From assembly GCA_028823485.1 (NCBI GenBank), contig JAPKBG010000015.1, positions 1 through 56,407 on the forward strand: 56,407 nt of DNA, given 5' to 3'. Position numbers and translations under genes: made by a program. The stretch comes from Methylophilaceae bacterium (GTDB lineage: Bacteria > Pseudomonadota > Gammaproteobacteria > Burkholderiales > Methylophilaceae). Shown here in pieces: positions 48,267 to 56,407 of the stretch (the stretch's first letter is position 1; the number at the start of each line of letters is the position of its first letter). A model generated the notes under the pieces. That model did no database searches and was not told the origin of the DNA. It worked only from the letters and a program-made list of their open reading frames with translations.

Positions 48267-48369
48267 ATGAAATTTAAAGTGATAATTGTTAGTGAAAAAA
48301 AGGTTGAATCTAGTATTATCTCCGCGAATGATAAAAGTCTCATGATTGAAATGATGCTTTTACCAAAAA

Positions 48370-48402
48370 AATGTAGCTTTTTCGTAATACGTTCGCTACA
48401 TT
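48370..48402. repeat. Inverted repeat in the lptD/amgK divergent spacer
   Basis: AATGTAGC (48370-48377) faces GCTACATT (48395-48402) with a 17-nt loop, 36 bp before the amgK start. A loop with TTTTT and CGTAATACG suggests an operator or a small hairpin. Nothing is known about the regulator. Confidence 0.4.
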
Positions 48403-48437
48403 ACAAAATGGTAATATTACATTAAAGAAGGTGTTTT

Positions 48438-49430
48438 GTGGATAGAAAAAGACAATTAGAACAATGGTTGGGTGTTGTGTTGACTGACAAGGCGTTTACA
48501 CTCAGTGTTGCATCTGCAGATGCAAGCTTTAGGCGCTACTTCCGTGTGCATTTGCAAGATAAAACGTTAATTGCGATGGATGCGCCACCAGAACAGGAAA
48601 GCTGCACATCATTTATTGATATCGCCAAGCTATTTTTGGACTGTGGCTTGCATGTGCCTGAAGTGATTGTACAAGATATGGAGCAAGGCTTTTTGCTGTT
48701 AAGTGATTTAGGTAATGACACTTATTTATCCCAGTTGAATAAAGACACTGCACAGCCACTATACGGAGATGCCACGAATGCGCTGATTAATCTGCAATTG
48801 GCTAGCAAGCCTAACGTGCTGCCCGCTTACGATGCGGCATTGCTCATGCGAGAGATGCAATTGTTCCCTGAATGGTATCTTGCAAAACATTTGAATGTTA
48901 ATTTGGATGCTGCGCAGCAGAGTGTGCTGGATAAAACCTTTACGATATTGACGCAAAACATCTTAAGTCAAACGCAAGTCTATGTGCATCGAGATTATCA
49001 CTCCCGTAATTTGATGGTGTGCGAAAACAATCCAGGGATTTTAGATTTTCAGGATGCGGTTTACGGACCGATTACTTATGACTTGGTTTCGTTGCTTAAG
49101 GACGCTTATATTAGTTGGGAAGAGGCGGATATGATGGACTGGGTTGTGCGTTATTGGGATGCTGCGCGTAAAGCTGGCTTGTTAGTGCCAAGTGACTTTA
49201 GTGAGTTTTATCGAAACTTTGAATGGATGGGCGCGCAACGTCATATTAAAGTGCTCGGCATTTTTGCAAGATTGTCGCATCGTGATGGCAAGGATGCTTA
49301 TTTAAAAGATATGCCATTAGTGATGGATTATTTACGTCGTGTTTGCGGCCGTTATCTTGAATTACGCCCAATGTTAAAATTGCTGAATACGTTAGAAGGG
49401 CAAGAAGAGAAAGCAGGATATACGTTCTAA
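48438..49430 (+). CDS. amgK: Anomeric N-acetylmuramate / N-acetylglucosamine kinase
   Basis: Sugar kinase of the cell-wall recycling route that by-passes MurA. The 330-residue aminoglycoside-phosphotransferase fold shows SADASFRRYFRVHL, LLLSDLGNDTYL, the catalytic loop VHRDYHSRNLMV (about 180-191) and the metal motif ILDFQDAVYGPITYDLVSLL (about 198-217). The start is GTG 48438 with AAGAAGG upstream. Its last base overlaps the murU start (TAATG). It is paired with murU and divergent from lptD, the typical position. Confidence 0.9.
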   Translation: MDRKRQLEQWLGVVLTDKAFTLSVASADASFRRYFRVHLQDKTLIAMDAPPEQESCTSFIDIAKLFLDCGLHVPEVIVQDMEQGFLLLSDLGNDTYLSQLNKDTAQPLYGDATNALINLQLASKPNVLPAYDAALLMREMQLFPEWYLAKHLNVNLDAAQQSVLDKTFTILTQNILSQTQVYVHRDYHSRNLMVCENNPGILDFQDAVYGPITYDLVSLLKDAYISWEEADMMDWVVRYWDAARKAGLLVPSDFSEFYRNFEWMGAQRHIKVLGIFARLSHRDGKDAYLKDMPLVMDYLRRVCGRYLELRPMLKLLNTLEGQEEKAGYTF

Positions 49431-50101
49431 TGAAAGCGATGATTTTAGCGGCAGGGCGAGGAACGCGCATGGCGACACTCACTGACGATACGCCAAAGCC
49501 ACTGCTGAAAGTCGGCGGTAAGGCATTAATTGTGTGGCATATTGAGCGGCTTGTTGCTGCAGGCGTTAAAGAGATTGTCATTAACCATGCTTATTTAGGT
49601 CAACAAGTGGAAGATACTCTTGGAGATGGTCAGCAGTGGGACGCTCAAATTACTTACAGCCCAGAAAGTACGGCCCTGGAAACGGCCGGCGGTATTGCTA
49701 ACGCTTTGCCTTTATTAGGAACTGATTCGTTCTTGGTCGTAAACGGTGATGTGTTTTGTGATATTGATTATATGACTTTGGTAACAGCCTTGCCTAAGCC
49801 GAATTTAGCGCACCTCGTGATGGTGGATAACCCACCAGAGCATCCCAAAGGCGACTTTGTGCTTCAGGCTGGCAAGCTGAAAGCTACTGGTGAAAATCAA
49901 CTCACTTTTTCAGGTGTTGGCGTGTATTCGCCAGCGTTGTTTGACACTGTTGTCCAAGGCGAAGCTGCAAGGCTCGCACCGTTGTTAACGGCGGCCATGG
50001 CAGATGGGTTGGTGACAGGGGGGCATCACCAAGGCGTTTGGCATGATATTGGAACGCCTGAGCGTTTGCGTGAAATTGATAGGCAATTGAAGTCGGGATA
50101 A
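49430..50101 (+). CDS. murU: N-acetylmuramate alpha-1-phosphate uridylyltransferase
   Basis: Makes UDP-MurNAc from the AmgK product. The 223-residue nucleotidyltransferase has LAAGRGTRMATLTDDTPKPLL (about 6-26) in the usual form, then the sugar-binding ETAGGIANALP (about 84-94), VVNGDVFCDIDY (about 103-114, metal Asp), and GVWHDIGTPERL (about 203-214). It sits directly behind amgK and is followed without a gap by the small membrane-protein gene. Confidence 0.92.
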   Translation: MKAMILAAGRGTRMATLTDDTPKPLLKVGGKALIVWHIERLVAAGVKEIVINHAYLGQQVEDTLGDGQQWDAQITYSPESTALETAGGIANALPLLGTDSFLVVNGDVFCDIDYMTLVTALPKPNLAHLVMVDNPPEHPKGDFVLQAGKLKATGENQLTFSGVGVYSPALFDTVVQGEAARLAPLLTAAMADGLVTGGHHQGVWHDIGTPERLREIDRQLKSG

Positions 50102-50578
50102 GTGGATACCTTTAGTCATGCAATATGGGGATATGGTTTATTTGGGTATAAGCGTTATGCTTTATTGGCCATATTTTTTGGCGCGATGCCGGATTTAATC
50201 TCATTTGGTGCATTAATGGCGATGAATGTGATTGATGGCACCATGCAATTTGGTAAACCAGCTTTGGAAACATTGCCACTATGGTTATTTACACATTACG
50301 CGGTTGGGCATAGTTTTGTGATTGCATTGCCTATTATTGCTTTGGTCGCTCTCTGGCGAAAAGGGATTGCTTTTGCAATGTTGGCTTGGCCTTTTCATAT
50401 CGTTTTAGACTTTCCATTTCACACCAAAGCCTATTTTTCCACGCCAATTTTTTGGCCACTTTCAGACTTCAGTGTCGATGGTATTGCATGGTCGCACTGG
50501 TATATTTGGTGGCCGAATGTGGCTGGTATCGTGATCTTGCTTGTATACCGTCACCGTCAAAAGAAGCGTTACCAATAA
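50102..50578 (+). CDS. Membrane protein, YbcI/DUF457-like metal-dependent hydrolase fold
   Basis: A 158-residue protein with about four membrane helices. The N-terminal DTFSHAIWGYGL, AMPDLISFG and FHIVLDFPFHTKAYFS carry the His/Asp pairs expected of membrane-bound DUF457-type hydrolases. The start is GTG 50102, directly after the murU stop (TAAGTG), so it is probably in the amgK-murU transcript. Substrate unknown. I could not see all family motifs, so this is a fold guess. Confidence 0.6.
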   Translation: MDTFSHAIWGYGLFGYKRYALLAIFFGAMPDLISFGALMAMNVIDGTMQFGKPALETLPLWLFTHYAVGHSFVIALPIIALVALWRKGIAFAMLAWPFHIVLDFPFHTKAYFSTPIFWPLSDFSVDGIAWSHWYIWWPNVAGIVILLVYRHRQKKRYQ

Positions 50579-50678
50579 CGGAAGGCAGCGGTTTTAGACG
50601 GTATAGCGTTAATCATGATGATGGTAATCCTATGCTCAAAATGTTATTTTCAGTACGCATCTTGTAATAAACGGTCAC

Positions 50679-51760
50679 TTATTTGCTGTTGGGAGGAATC
50701 ATTATAGGCTCGACATAGTAAGGAAAGTTGGTTTGCTTTCCTGCATTATCGGTGACCGTTACCAATCCTAGTAAGTCACTTGCAGTGACTGATTCAGCAC
50801 CCGACAAAGTGCCAGTTACTTTATTTAAGCCATCAACCGTATTGTCGTTTAATAGTGGCTTAGCATTCAATTCAATTTCAATTAAGTTAGGCACTAACTC
50901 GCTGGCGTAATTGAATGACATATGCTGACCAACTGCCTTACCTAAGGCGGCTTGATTAATATCGGCAGCTTCTACATTCAGAGAAAACGTTTGCGTCAAG
51001 TGTGCTATGGGGGAGTTCTATGGTGACCGAGTGTATAGGATATACGCCACCTTCAACCGCTTTGATTAAGCCAGTTTCGTGTAAAGCCTCATCAGTAATT
51101 TGACTGATATTTTCCTCTTGCAACCATAGCCGAACACATTCTTACTTGGTTTCTAACCATTCGTAACCAGCAGAAGGAATGCAATCATGTTCATCTCGAT
51201 AGGCGCCTGGTAACATTTCGTCATCATCAAGCCCTTCAATTATGTTCTCTATTGAGGGCTCTAAATATGATGGTTCTAAAGGATCCATCTTTGGAATTAA
51301 ATTTTTACCATTGTCAGGTAAATAAGTTAAATCAACGTCGGGTGAAAATTCCCCGCTATCATGGCAGAATTGAAGTTCAATTTTGTCTTGATCCTTTAGA
51401 ATCAATAGCCCAGCCGTAATCGGCAGCACCCTTGCCTTCATCGTTGGGTGAAAGTCAGCGATTAAAAATAACATAACTGTTATCGCCTTCATTGAATCTG
51501 AGTTGCTTGTCTTCAGCATGCGGCAACATTTCGTGATGGTAAGCAATGTTGCCACGCTTGCGGCTACCAACAATTTTAGTGCTCCCATAAGCAAAACTTA
51601 TTTCCTCGCCTTCGGCACTTACCTTGATTGTTGATTTGACTAAGTCACAACTAAATACCTGCATGCTTTTGTCTGGGGCAGTTGACTTGAATATGTATAG
51701 GCTGGTTAAGCCAACTACTAGCAATGCAATCACTTATAAAATTTTGATGTTTTTAGGCAT
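50679..51760 (-). pseudogene. Decayed membrane-anchored protein of unknown family
   Basis: The reverse strand from ATG 51760 gives MPKNIKIL then TAA (51734-51736), an anchor helix (VIALLVVGLTSLYIF), MQVFSCDLVKSTIKVSAEG and RFNEGDNSYVIFNR, then a stop. In a second frame GLLILKDQDKIELQFCHDSG runs to YEWLETK, then TAA, then in frame VRLWLQEENISQ and KAVEGGVYPIHSV. A third frame holds TQTFSLNVEAADINQAALGK to the end IMIPPNSK (50679). A single ancestral gene of about 360 codons with three stops and two frame changes fits best. Two adjacent genes are possible. Confidence 0.55.
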
Positions 51761-51906
51761 GTGATTATCCTGTTTATCGATATTAAGTAGGCTAACCGAA
51801 TAAATTAAGAAGTCACTTAAAAAAACGATTTGAACCTAATGCGCAATCAAGGACCAAATAAGCTAAAATGTCGTTAGCAATTAAGTGCGAAAGTTAAAGG
51901 GTTTAT

Positions 51907-53220
51907 TTGAGTTTTTCCATAGAAGAGTTTAGCGCAAGGCGTGATCAATTATTAGCCAGTATGGTTAAGGGTGTTGCCATCGTGCCGACTGCCGCAGAAA
52001 TGGTGCGCAATCGTGATAGTCATTTCCCTTATCGCTTCGATAGTTATTTTTACTATTTAACGGGTTTTAAAGAGCCTGACGCAGTGCTGATTTTAATCGC
52101 TGGCGAGGCACCTAAAAGCATTTTGTTCTGCCGTGAAAAAGACATGGAGCGCGAGATTTGGGATGGCTTTCGTTATGGGCCGGATGCAGCAAAAGAGACG
52201 TTCGGGTTTGATGAGGTTTACACGTTTAGTCAGCTAGGTGAGATGATGCCTAAGCTGCTGTCTAATCAAGCACAGTTGTTTTATAGCTTGGGTGCTGATG
52301 CCGTGTGGGATGTGAAAGTCACTAAGTGGCTAAACCTAGTCAAAGATTTAGCGCGTACTGGCGTATCAGCACCTGAAGCGGTGCGAGATGTGCGTCAACT
52401 AGTTGACCAACAACGCTTGATCAAAACACCATTTGAAATTGATTTGATGCGCCGTTCTGCTGATATTGCGGCTGTTGCACATAACCGTGCGATGCAAAAA
52501 ACAGCACCCGGCAAAATGGAAAATGAAATTGAAGCGGAATTCTTACATGAGTTCTACCGCAAAGGCGCGCAAGCACCTGCTTATACCAGTATCGTGGCAG
52601 GTGGAGCCAATGCTTGTACACTACATTACAATGCGAATAATACTAAGCTGAATGATGGTGATTTGTTATTGATTGATGCTGGATGTGAACTGGATGGCTA
52701 TGCTTCCGACATCACGCGTACATTCCCTGTGAGTGGGAAATTTAGTGGCCCACAAAAAGACTTATATGAAATCGTGCTGGCGTCACAGTTGGCGGCGATT
52801 GAAGTGGCAACCCCCAACCATCATTGGAACAGCCCACATGAAGCGGCATTGGATGTGCTGGTGCAAGGGTTTATTGATATTGGCTTATGTAAAGGGACGA
52901 AAGAGCAAGTGCTAGAAAATGGCGACTATCGTCAATTTTATATGCACCGTACCGGACATTGGTTAGGTTTGGATGTGCATGATGTCGGTGATTATAAAAA
53001 TAAACAAGGCGATTGGGCTGCGCTTGAAGCAGGTCACGTGTTAACCGTAGAGCCAGGTTGCTACGTACGGCCAGCAGACAATGTGCCAGAAGCCTTTTGG
53101 AATATCGGTATTCGGATTGAAGATGATGTGTTGATTACAGCGCAAGGCAATGAGGTGTTAAGTAAGGGTGCAATCAAAACGGTTGCAGATATTGAAGCGC
53201 AGATGGCAGGAAGTAAGTAG
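51907..53220 (+). CDS. pepP: Xaa-Pro aminopeptidase P
   Basis: Removes N-terminal residues followed by proline. The 437-residue protein has an N-terminal creatinase-like domain and a C-terminal pita-bread fold with the dimetal ligands in LLIDAGCELDGYASDITRTFP (two Asp), HRTGHWLGLDVHD (His), TVEPGCYV (Glu) and GIRIEDDVLIT (Glu). The start is TTG 51907 (MSFSIEEFSARRD) after AAAGGG, as no ATG is available upstream. The next gene ubiH starts right at its stop codon; pepP-ubiH-ubiF is a standard order. Confidence 0.95.
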   Translation: MSFSIEEFSARRDQLLASMVKGVAIVPTAAEMVRNRDSHFPYRFDSYFYYLTGFKEPDAVLILIAGEAPKSILFCREKDMEREIWDGFRYGPDAAKETFGFDEVYTFSQLGEMMPKLLSNQAQLFYSLGADAVWDVKVTKWLNLVKDLARTGVSAPEAVRDVRQLVDQQRLIKTPFEIDLMRRSADIAAVAHNRAMQKTAPGKMENEIEAEFLHEFYRKGAQAPAYTSIVAGGANACTLHYNANNTKLNDGDLLLIDAGCELDGYASDITRTFPVSGKFSGPQKDLYEIVLASQLAAIEVATPNHHWNSPHEAALDVLVQGFIDIGLCKGTKEQVLENGDYRQFYMHRTGHWLGLDVHDVGDYKNKQGDWAALEAGHVLTVEPGCYVRPADNVPEAFWNIGIRIEDDVLITAQGNEVLSKGAIKTVADIEAQMAGSK

Positions 53221-54387
53221 GTGAACAAGCTTCAAGAGAATACGCCATTGGTCATTGTTGGTGGTGGCCCTGTTGGTTTGGTATTGGCATTGTCGATGCA
53301 GCAACAAGGCTTACCTGTGAAAGTATTAGAGGCCAGAAAGCAAGGCGCAGCGTACCAAGATAAGCGTGCACTGGCACTTTCATATGGCTCTAAAATTATC
53401 TTGGAAAAGTTGGGTGTTTGGTCTGATGTTGCAGTTAATGCAACGGCGATTAACACCATTCATGTTTCTCAACGTGGTAGTGTCGGCCGCTCCAAGTTAC
53501 AGGCAGAGGAACATGACTTGCCAGCGCTAGGCTATGTTGTTTCTTACGGTGCACTGATGCAAGTCTTAGATGCTGGCCTTGATGCAAAGTATGTGATGTA
53601 TGAAGCGCCAGCCAATAGCATTAGTCAAAATGAGCAAATGGCAACCGTTGGCTTTACATTCGCTGGCGAAGAAATGACGCTTGCCAGTTCGTTGTTGGTG
53701 ATTGCTGAAGGCGGGCGTGGTTTAGATAACATTCCAAGCTTGAAGCGGGATGAGAAAGTTTATGGGCATGATGCGCTAGTGAGTAAAGTGAGTAGCGAGT
53801 TGCCACATGGCAATATTGCGTATGAGCGTTTTACACCGGCAGGGCCAATGGCTTTATTGCCCAATGGCGACCGTGATTTTTCACTGGTATGGACTGGTGA
53901 AAAGGCTGGGATTGATCGCTTGTTAACCTTAGGTGATGCGGAATTTTTAGCAGAACTACATGCCGCATTCGGGGATAGAGTTGGACGATTTTTATCCATA
54001 CAAAAGCGCCTGAGCTTTCCTCTGGTTAAAGCACAATTAACAAACAATGCAACGCCACATATGGTCGTTATCGGTAATTCTGCGCAAACCATGCACCCAG
54101 TCGCAGGCCAAGGGTTTAACGTTGGTTTGCGTGATGCAGCCGCATTGATAAAACAACTGGTAGCAACGCCTCAGGCTGATTGGGGTAACCCAGTCATGCT
54201 AGCTGGCTATGCCAAAACACGCACGCGAGATACTAAAGGTGGGCTGCTTTTTACTGACTTTTTAGTCAGCTTATTTAGTAATGATCTGATTGGGCTGTCG
54301 GCCATGCGTAGCATGGGGTTAGGTTTATTGGATGTATTTAAACCCATCAAGCGCGTATTGGTGAGCAAGATGAGTTATGGCAAATAA
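53221..54387 (+). CDS. ubiH: Ubiquinone biosynthesis hydroxylase, UbiH type
   Basis: FAD monooxygenase of the ubiquinone ring-hydroxylation steps. The 388-residue product has an N-terminal FAD-binding VIVGGGPVGLVLALSMQQQG, the family KRALALSYGSK segment (about 49-59), and the C-terminal VVIGNSAQTMHPVAGQGFNVGLRDAAAL pieces; NSAQTxHPxAGQGFN is typical of UbiH. GTG 53221 follows the pepP stop directly. It overlaps the second hydroxylase by 11 bp. Confidence 0.9.
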   Translation: MNKLQENTPLVIVGGGPVGLVLALSMQQQGLPVKVLEARKQGAAYQDKRALALSYGSKIILEKLGVWSDVAVNATAINTIHVSQRGSVGRSKLQAEEHDLPALGYVVSYGALMQVLDAGLDAKYVMYEAPANSISQNEQMATVGFTFAGEEMTLASSLLVIAEGGRGLDNIPSLKRDEKVYGHDALVSKVSSELPHGNIAYERFTPAGPMALLPNGDRDFSLVWTGEKAGIDRLLTLGDAEFLAELHAAFGDRVGRFLSIQKRLSFPLVKAQLTNNATPHMVVIGNSAQTMHPVAGQGFNVGLRDAAALIKQLVATPQADWGNPVMLAGYAKTRTRDTKGGLLFTDFLVSLFSNDLIGLSAMRSMGLGLLDVFKPIKRVLVSKMSYGK

Positions 54388-55555
54388 GACGCAGTCTGTT
54401 TTTGACGTCGCTGTCGTTGGTGCTGGTTTGGTGGGTTTGGCTGCAGCCATTGCCTTGGCTGAACAGGGTAAGCGCATTGTGCTGGTGGATGCGAAAGAAA
54501 GAGCAGGCTATACATCATCAACATGGGATGCGCGTATTTATGCAATCACACCGTCAACTGAAGCCTTTTTAAAGGCCTTGGGTGTGTGGGCGTTCGTTAA
54601 TGCTGCACGAATCAACCCTGTTAAAGCTATGGACTTGTGGCATGAAGGAGCGAGTGACTCACTGAATTTACTTGCCGATGACGCTAACCTCGATAAGCTG
54701 GCCTGTATTGTCGAAAATAATCAATTGATGCACGCGCTATGGGAAAGAGTGGATGCTCTAGATGTGACGATGGTACTGGGTTCCCCATGTACTGATATTG
54801 AGTATCAAGATGATACGGTTGTCGTAGATTTAGTGAATGGGCAGCAGATATCAGCTAGCTTATTAGTCGCGGCGGATGGCGTTAATTCTTTTGTAAGGCA
54901 GCAGCTTGGCCTTGCGACGAATGATAAGGACTTTGACCAGGTAGCATTGGTCGCGAATTATGTTGTGGAAAAAGCGCATGGTAATATTGCAAGGCAATGG
55001 TTTTCACCGCATGAAACCTTGGCTTTATTGCCACTACCACAACAGCAGGTATCAATGGTGTGGGCATTGGAAACGGAACGTGCCAAGCAGCTATTAAGCT
55101 TATCCGAGGAAAGTTTAGCGGAGCAGGTTGAGGTGCAAGCAAGGGGGCAGTTAGGGCAGCTGAAAGCGGCTAGCAAAACTTATTCATTTCCACTGCACCA
55201 AATCACTGCAAGCAAATTAATTGCTGAGCGAGTCGTTTTAATTGGTGATTCAGCGCATCAAGTGCACCCTATGGCAGGGCAAGGGGCTAACTTAGGGTTT
55301 AGAGATGTAATGAGCTTGGCGAAACTAATGACGAGCAGCCATGCCTTACAGGATATTGGTGACGCAACATTTTTGCGGCGGTATGAACGCGACAGAAAAG
55401 CGGATGTTGTGAGTATGAATACGCTTACATCAGGACTTGATTATTTTTTTTCTAGCAACAATCAGTTGATGAAAAGGCTAGCAACATCGAGCATGGAACA
55501 GTTAGAGAAGCGCCTTAGTATGAAGAATATCTTAATTAAACAAGCGGTTGCATAA
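54377..55555 (+). CDS. Ubiquinone biosynthesis hydroxylase, UbiF/UbiI-like
   Basis: The 392-residue paralogue of the preceding gene: FDVAVVGAGLVGLAAAIALA (FAD), WDARIYAITPSTEAFL (about 52-67), and LIGDSAHQVHPMAGQGANLGF (about 290-310) with GDSAH instead of GNSAQ. It should hydroxylate another ring position than UbiH, but which of UbiF, UbiI or UbiM is not clear. Start ATG 54377 lies within the ubiH end, so the two are probably translated together. Intact. Confidence 0.88.
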   Translation: MANKTQSVFDVAVVGAGLVGLAAAIALAEQGKRIVLVDAKERAGYTSSTWDARIYAITPSTEAFLKALGVWAFVNAARINPVKAMDLWHEGASDSLNLLADDANLDKLACIVENNQLMHALWERVDALDVTMVLGSPCTDIEYQDDTVVVDLVNGQQISASLLVAADGVNSFVRQQLGLATNDKDFDQVALVANYVVEKAHGNIARQWFSPHETLALLPLPQQQVSMVWALETERAKQLLSLSEESLAEQVEVQARGQLGQLKAASKTYSFPLHQITASKLIAERVVLIGDSAHQVHPMAGQGANLGFRDVMSLAKLMTSSHALQDIGDATFLRRYERDRKADVVSMNTLTSGLDYFFSSNNQLMKRLATSSMEQLEKRLSMKNILIKQAVA

Positions 55556-55579
55556 AGTGATGCATTAGAAAGAAAATAG

Positions 55580-56299
55580 ATGAAATTTAAACATGTAGTA
55601 TTAGCCACATTGATTATGCTCAGTCAGGTTGCCTGTGCAGACGAGAACAGTTTGAAGGAAAGGATGGAGGCTGCCTATCCTAAGTTTAAAGTAGAGAGTG
55701 TGACTAAAACACCTTATGAAGGCTTGTATGAAGTGTTTATGGGCGGGCAGATTATTTATACAAATGAGAAGCTGACGTTTATCATTGCTGAAGGGCGTTT
55801 AGTTGACCCGAAAACAAAAAAAGATATTACTGGTGAGCGCCTAGAAAAGTTGGCTAGAATTGACTTCGATAAGCTGCCTTTAGATAAAGCAATTAAAGTG
55901 GTTAAAGGGAATGGCAGCCGAAAAATTGCAGTGTTCTCTGATGTGGACTGTCCATTTTGCAAACGTTTAGAGCAAGATGAATTGAGCCAAATTAGTAATG
56001 TGACGATCTATACATTCTTGTATCCGTTGGCACAATTACACCCCAATGCCGCCACAAAATCAAAGTTAATTTGGTGTGCTGACGATCGTGTAGGTGCATG
56101 GAATGACTGGGTATTCAATAATCAGTTACCTAAATCTACAGGAGCTTGTAAAGTACCTTTGGAAGAGGTTGGTGCACTAGCGAGAAAAATTGGTGTGGCA
56201 AGCACGCCGACACTTTTTTTTGCAGATGGCAAACGGATGATGGGTGCACAACCACATAAGGCGATTGAAGCTGCAATGAAGGCTGCTGCCAGTCAGTAG
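55580..56299 (+). CDS. dsbC: Thiol:disulfide interchange protein DsbC
   Basis: Periplasmic disulfide isomerase. The 239-residue precursor has a signal peptide (VVLATLIMLSQVACADENS), an N-terminal dimerisation domain (KFKVESVTKTPYEGLYEVFMGG), and a thioredoxin fold with active site CPFC (124-127, in FSDVDCPFCKRL), SKLIWCADDR and a cis-Pro loop ASTPTLFFADGKRM. Start ATG 55580, 24 bp after the second hydroxylase. It may keep proteins such as LptD, with its single predicted N-to-C disulfide, correctly bonded. Confidence 0.94.
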   Translation: MKFKHVVLATLIMLSQVACADENSLKERMEAAYPKFKVESVTKTPYEGLYEVFMGGQIIYTNEKLTFIIAEGRLVDPKTKKDITGERLEKLARIDFDKLPLDKAIKVVKGNGSRKIAVFSDVDCPFCKRLEQDELSQISNVTIYTFLYPLAQLHPNAATKSKLIWCADDRVGAWNDWVFNNQLPKSTGACKVPLEEVGALARKIGVASTPTLFFADGKRMMGAQPHKAIEAAMKAAASQ

Positions 56300-56301
56300 T
56301 A

Positions 56302-56347
56302 ATTAAAAAGGCAGGCCCTTGGTCTTGGGCCAGCCAGCCTTTTTAAT
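56302..56347. terminator. Terminator between dsbC and pilC
   Basis: AATTAAAAAGGC and GCCTTTTTAATT form a long stem with an inner GGCCC/GGGCC step and a loop of about 10 nt. A-rich on one side and T-rich on the other, it can serve both converging genes. Confidence 0.75.
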
Positions 56348-56407
56348 TTACCCTCCAACAACTTCACCTAGTTTGAAGATTGGCATATACATCGCAATCA
56401 CTAAGCC
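56348..56407 (-). CDS. pilC: Type IV pilus inner-membrane protein PilC (last 19 residues)
   Basis: Only the C-terminal end lies in the window. The reverse strand reads GLVIAMYMPIFKLGEVVGG and stops with TAA (56350-56348). The VIAMYxPIFKLG ending is the known C-terminus of PilC/GspF platform proteins. PilC is favoured over GspF because of the LGEVVGG end, but this is weak. The rest lies outside. Confidence 0.7.
   Translation of the reverse strand, partial: GLVIAMYMPIFKLGEVVGG

Overview
The window looks like a chromosomal segment of a betaproteobacterium, most plausibly a methylotroph of the family Methylophilaceae (Methylotenera/Methylophilus type). This is inferred from gene order and protein character: murJ-ribF-ileS-lspA, rhodanese-grxC-secB-gpsA, bioBFHCD, nadD-proA-holA-lptE-leuS, adk, lptD-surA-pdxA-rsmA with divergent amgK-murU, and pepP-ubiH-ubiF-dsbC facing pilC. 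No rRNA, tRNA or CRISPR array was seen.

Layout. 1-7 kb: rpsT (cut by the window edge) diverges from murJ, ribF, ileS, lspA and a sulfite-oxidase-fold protein. 7-9.2 kb: a scrap zone with a truncated EAL-domain gene, an end-less IS3-type transposase remnant and a frameshifted DUF808 (YedI) gene. 9.2-15.5 kb: a metal-uptake cassette, probably for copper, with a DUF2946 protein, a Cro/CI-type regulator and its degenerate tandem copy, a TonB-dependent receptor interrupted by one amber codon, a copper-uptake-associated protein, a PepSY membrane protein with a His-rich loop, and a secreted Asp-box (sialidase-fold) protein with a Cys-rich motif. 15.6-21.6 kb: an exonuclease pseudogene, clpB behind a sigma-32-like promoter, a broken lytic transglycosylase, two lipoprotein genes (one with a shifted tail), a yjbQ gene and a decayed HExxH protein. 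21.6-28.4 kb: envC, gpmI, rhodanese-grxC-secB, an SH3 protein, gpsA, a decayed HEAT-like gene and trmL. 28.5-33.8 kb: a wrecked comF next to an intact biotin operon. 33.8-34.9 kb: palindromes and a dead DUF4393 (Abi-alpha) gene. 34.9-49.4 kb: housekeeping and envelope genes. 49.4-56.4 kb: murU, a small membrane protein, a decayed membrane-anchored gene, pepP, ubiH, ubiF, dsbC and the last codons of pilC.

The main pattern is a sharp contrast. About 40 core genes are clean, while some 13 dispensable genes between them carry nonsense codons or frameshifts. That argues for active gene loss (competence, defence, signalling, metal uptake, wall turnover) rather than random sequencing error, although several single-lesion cases (TonB receptor, DUF2189, lipoprotein tail) could still be base-call errors. 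I did not find a clearly new intact system. The closest candidate is the 9.2-15.5 kb metal cassette.
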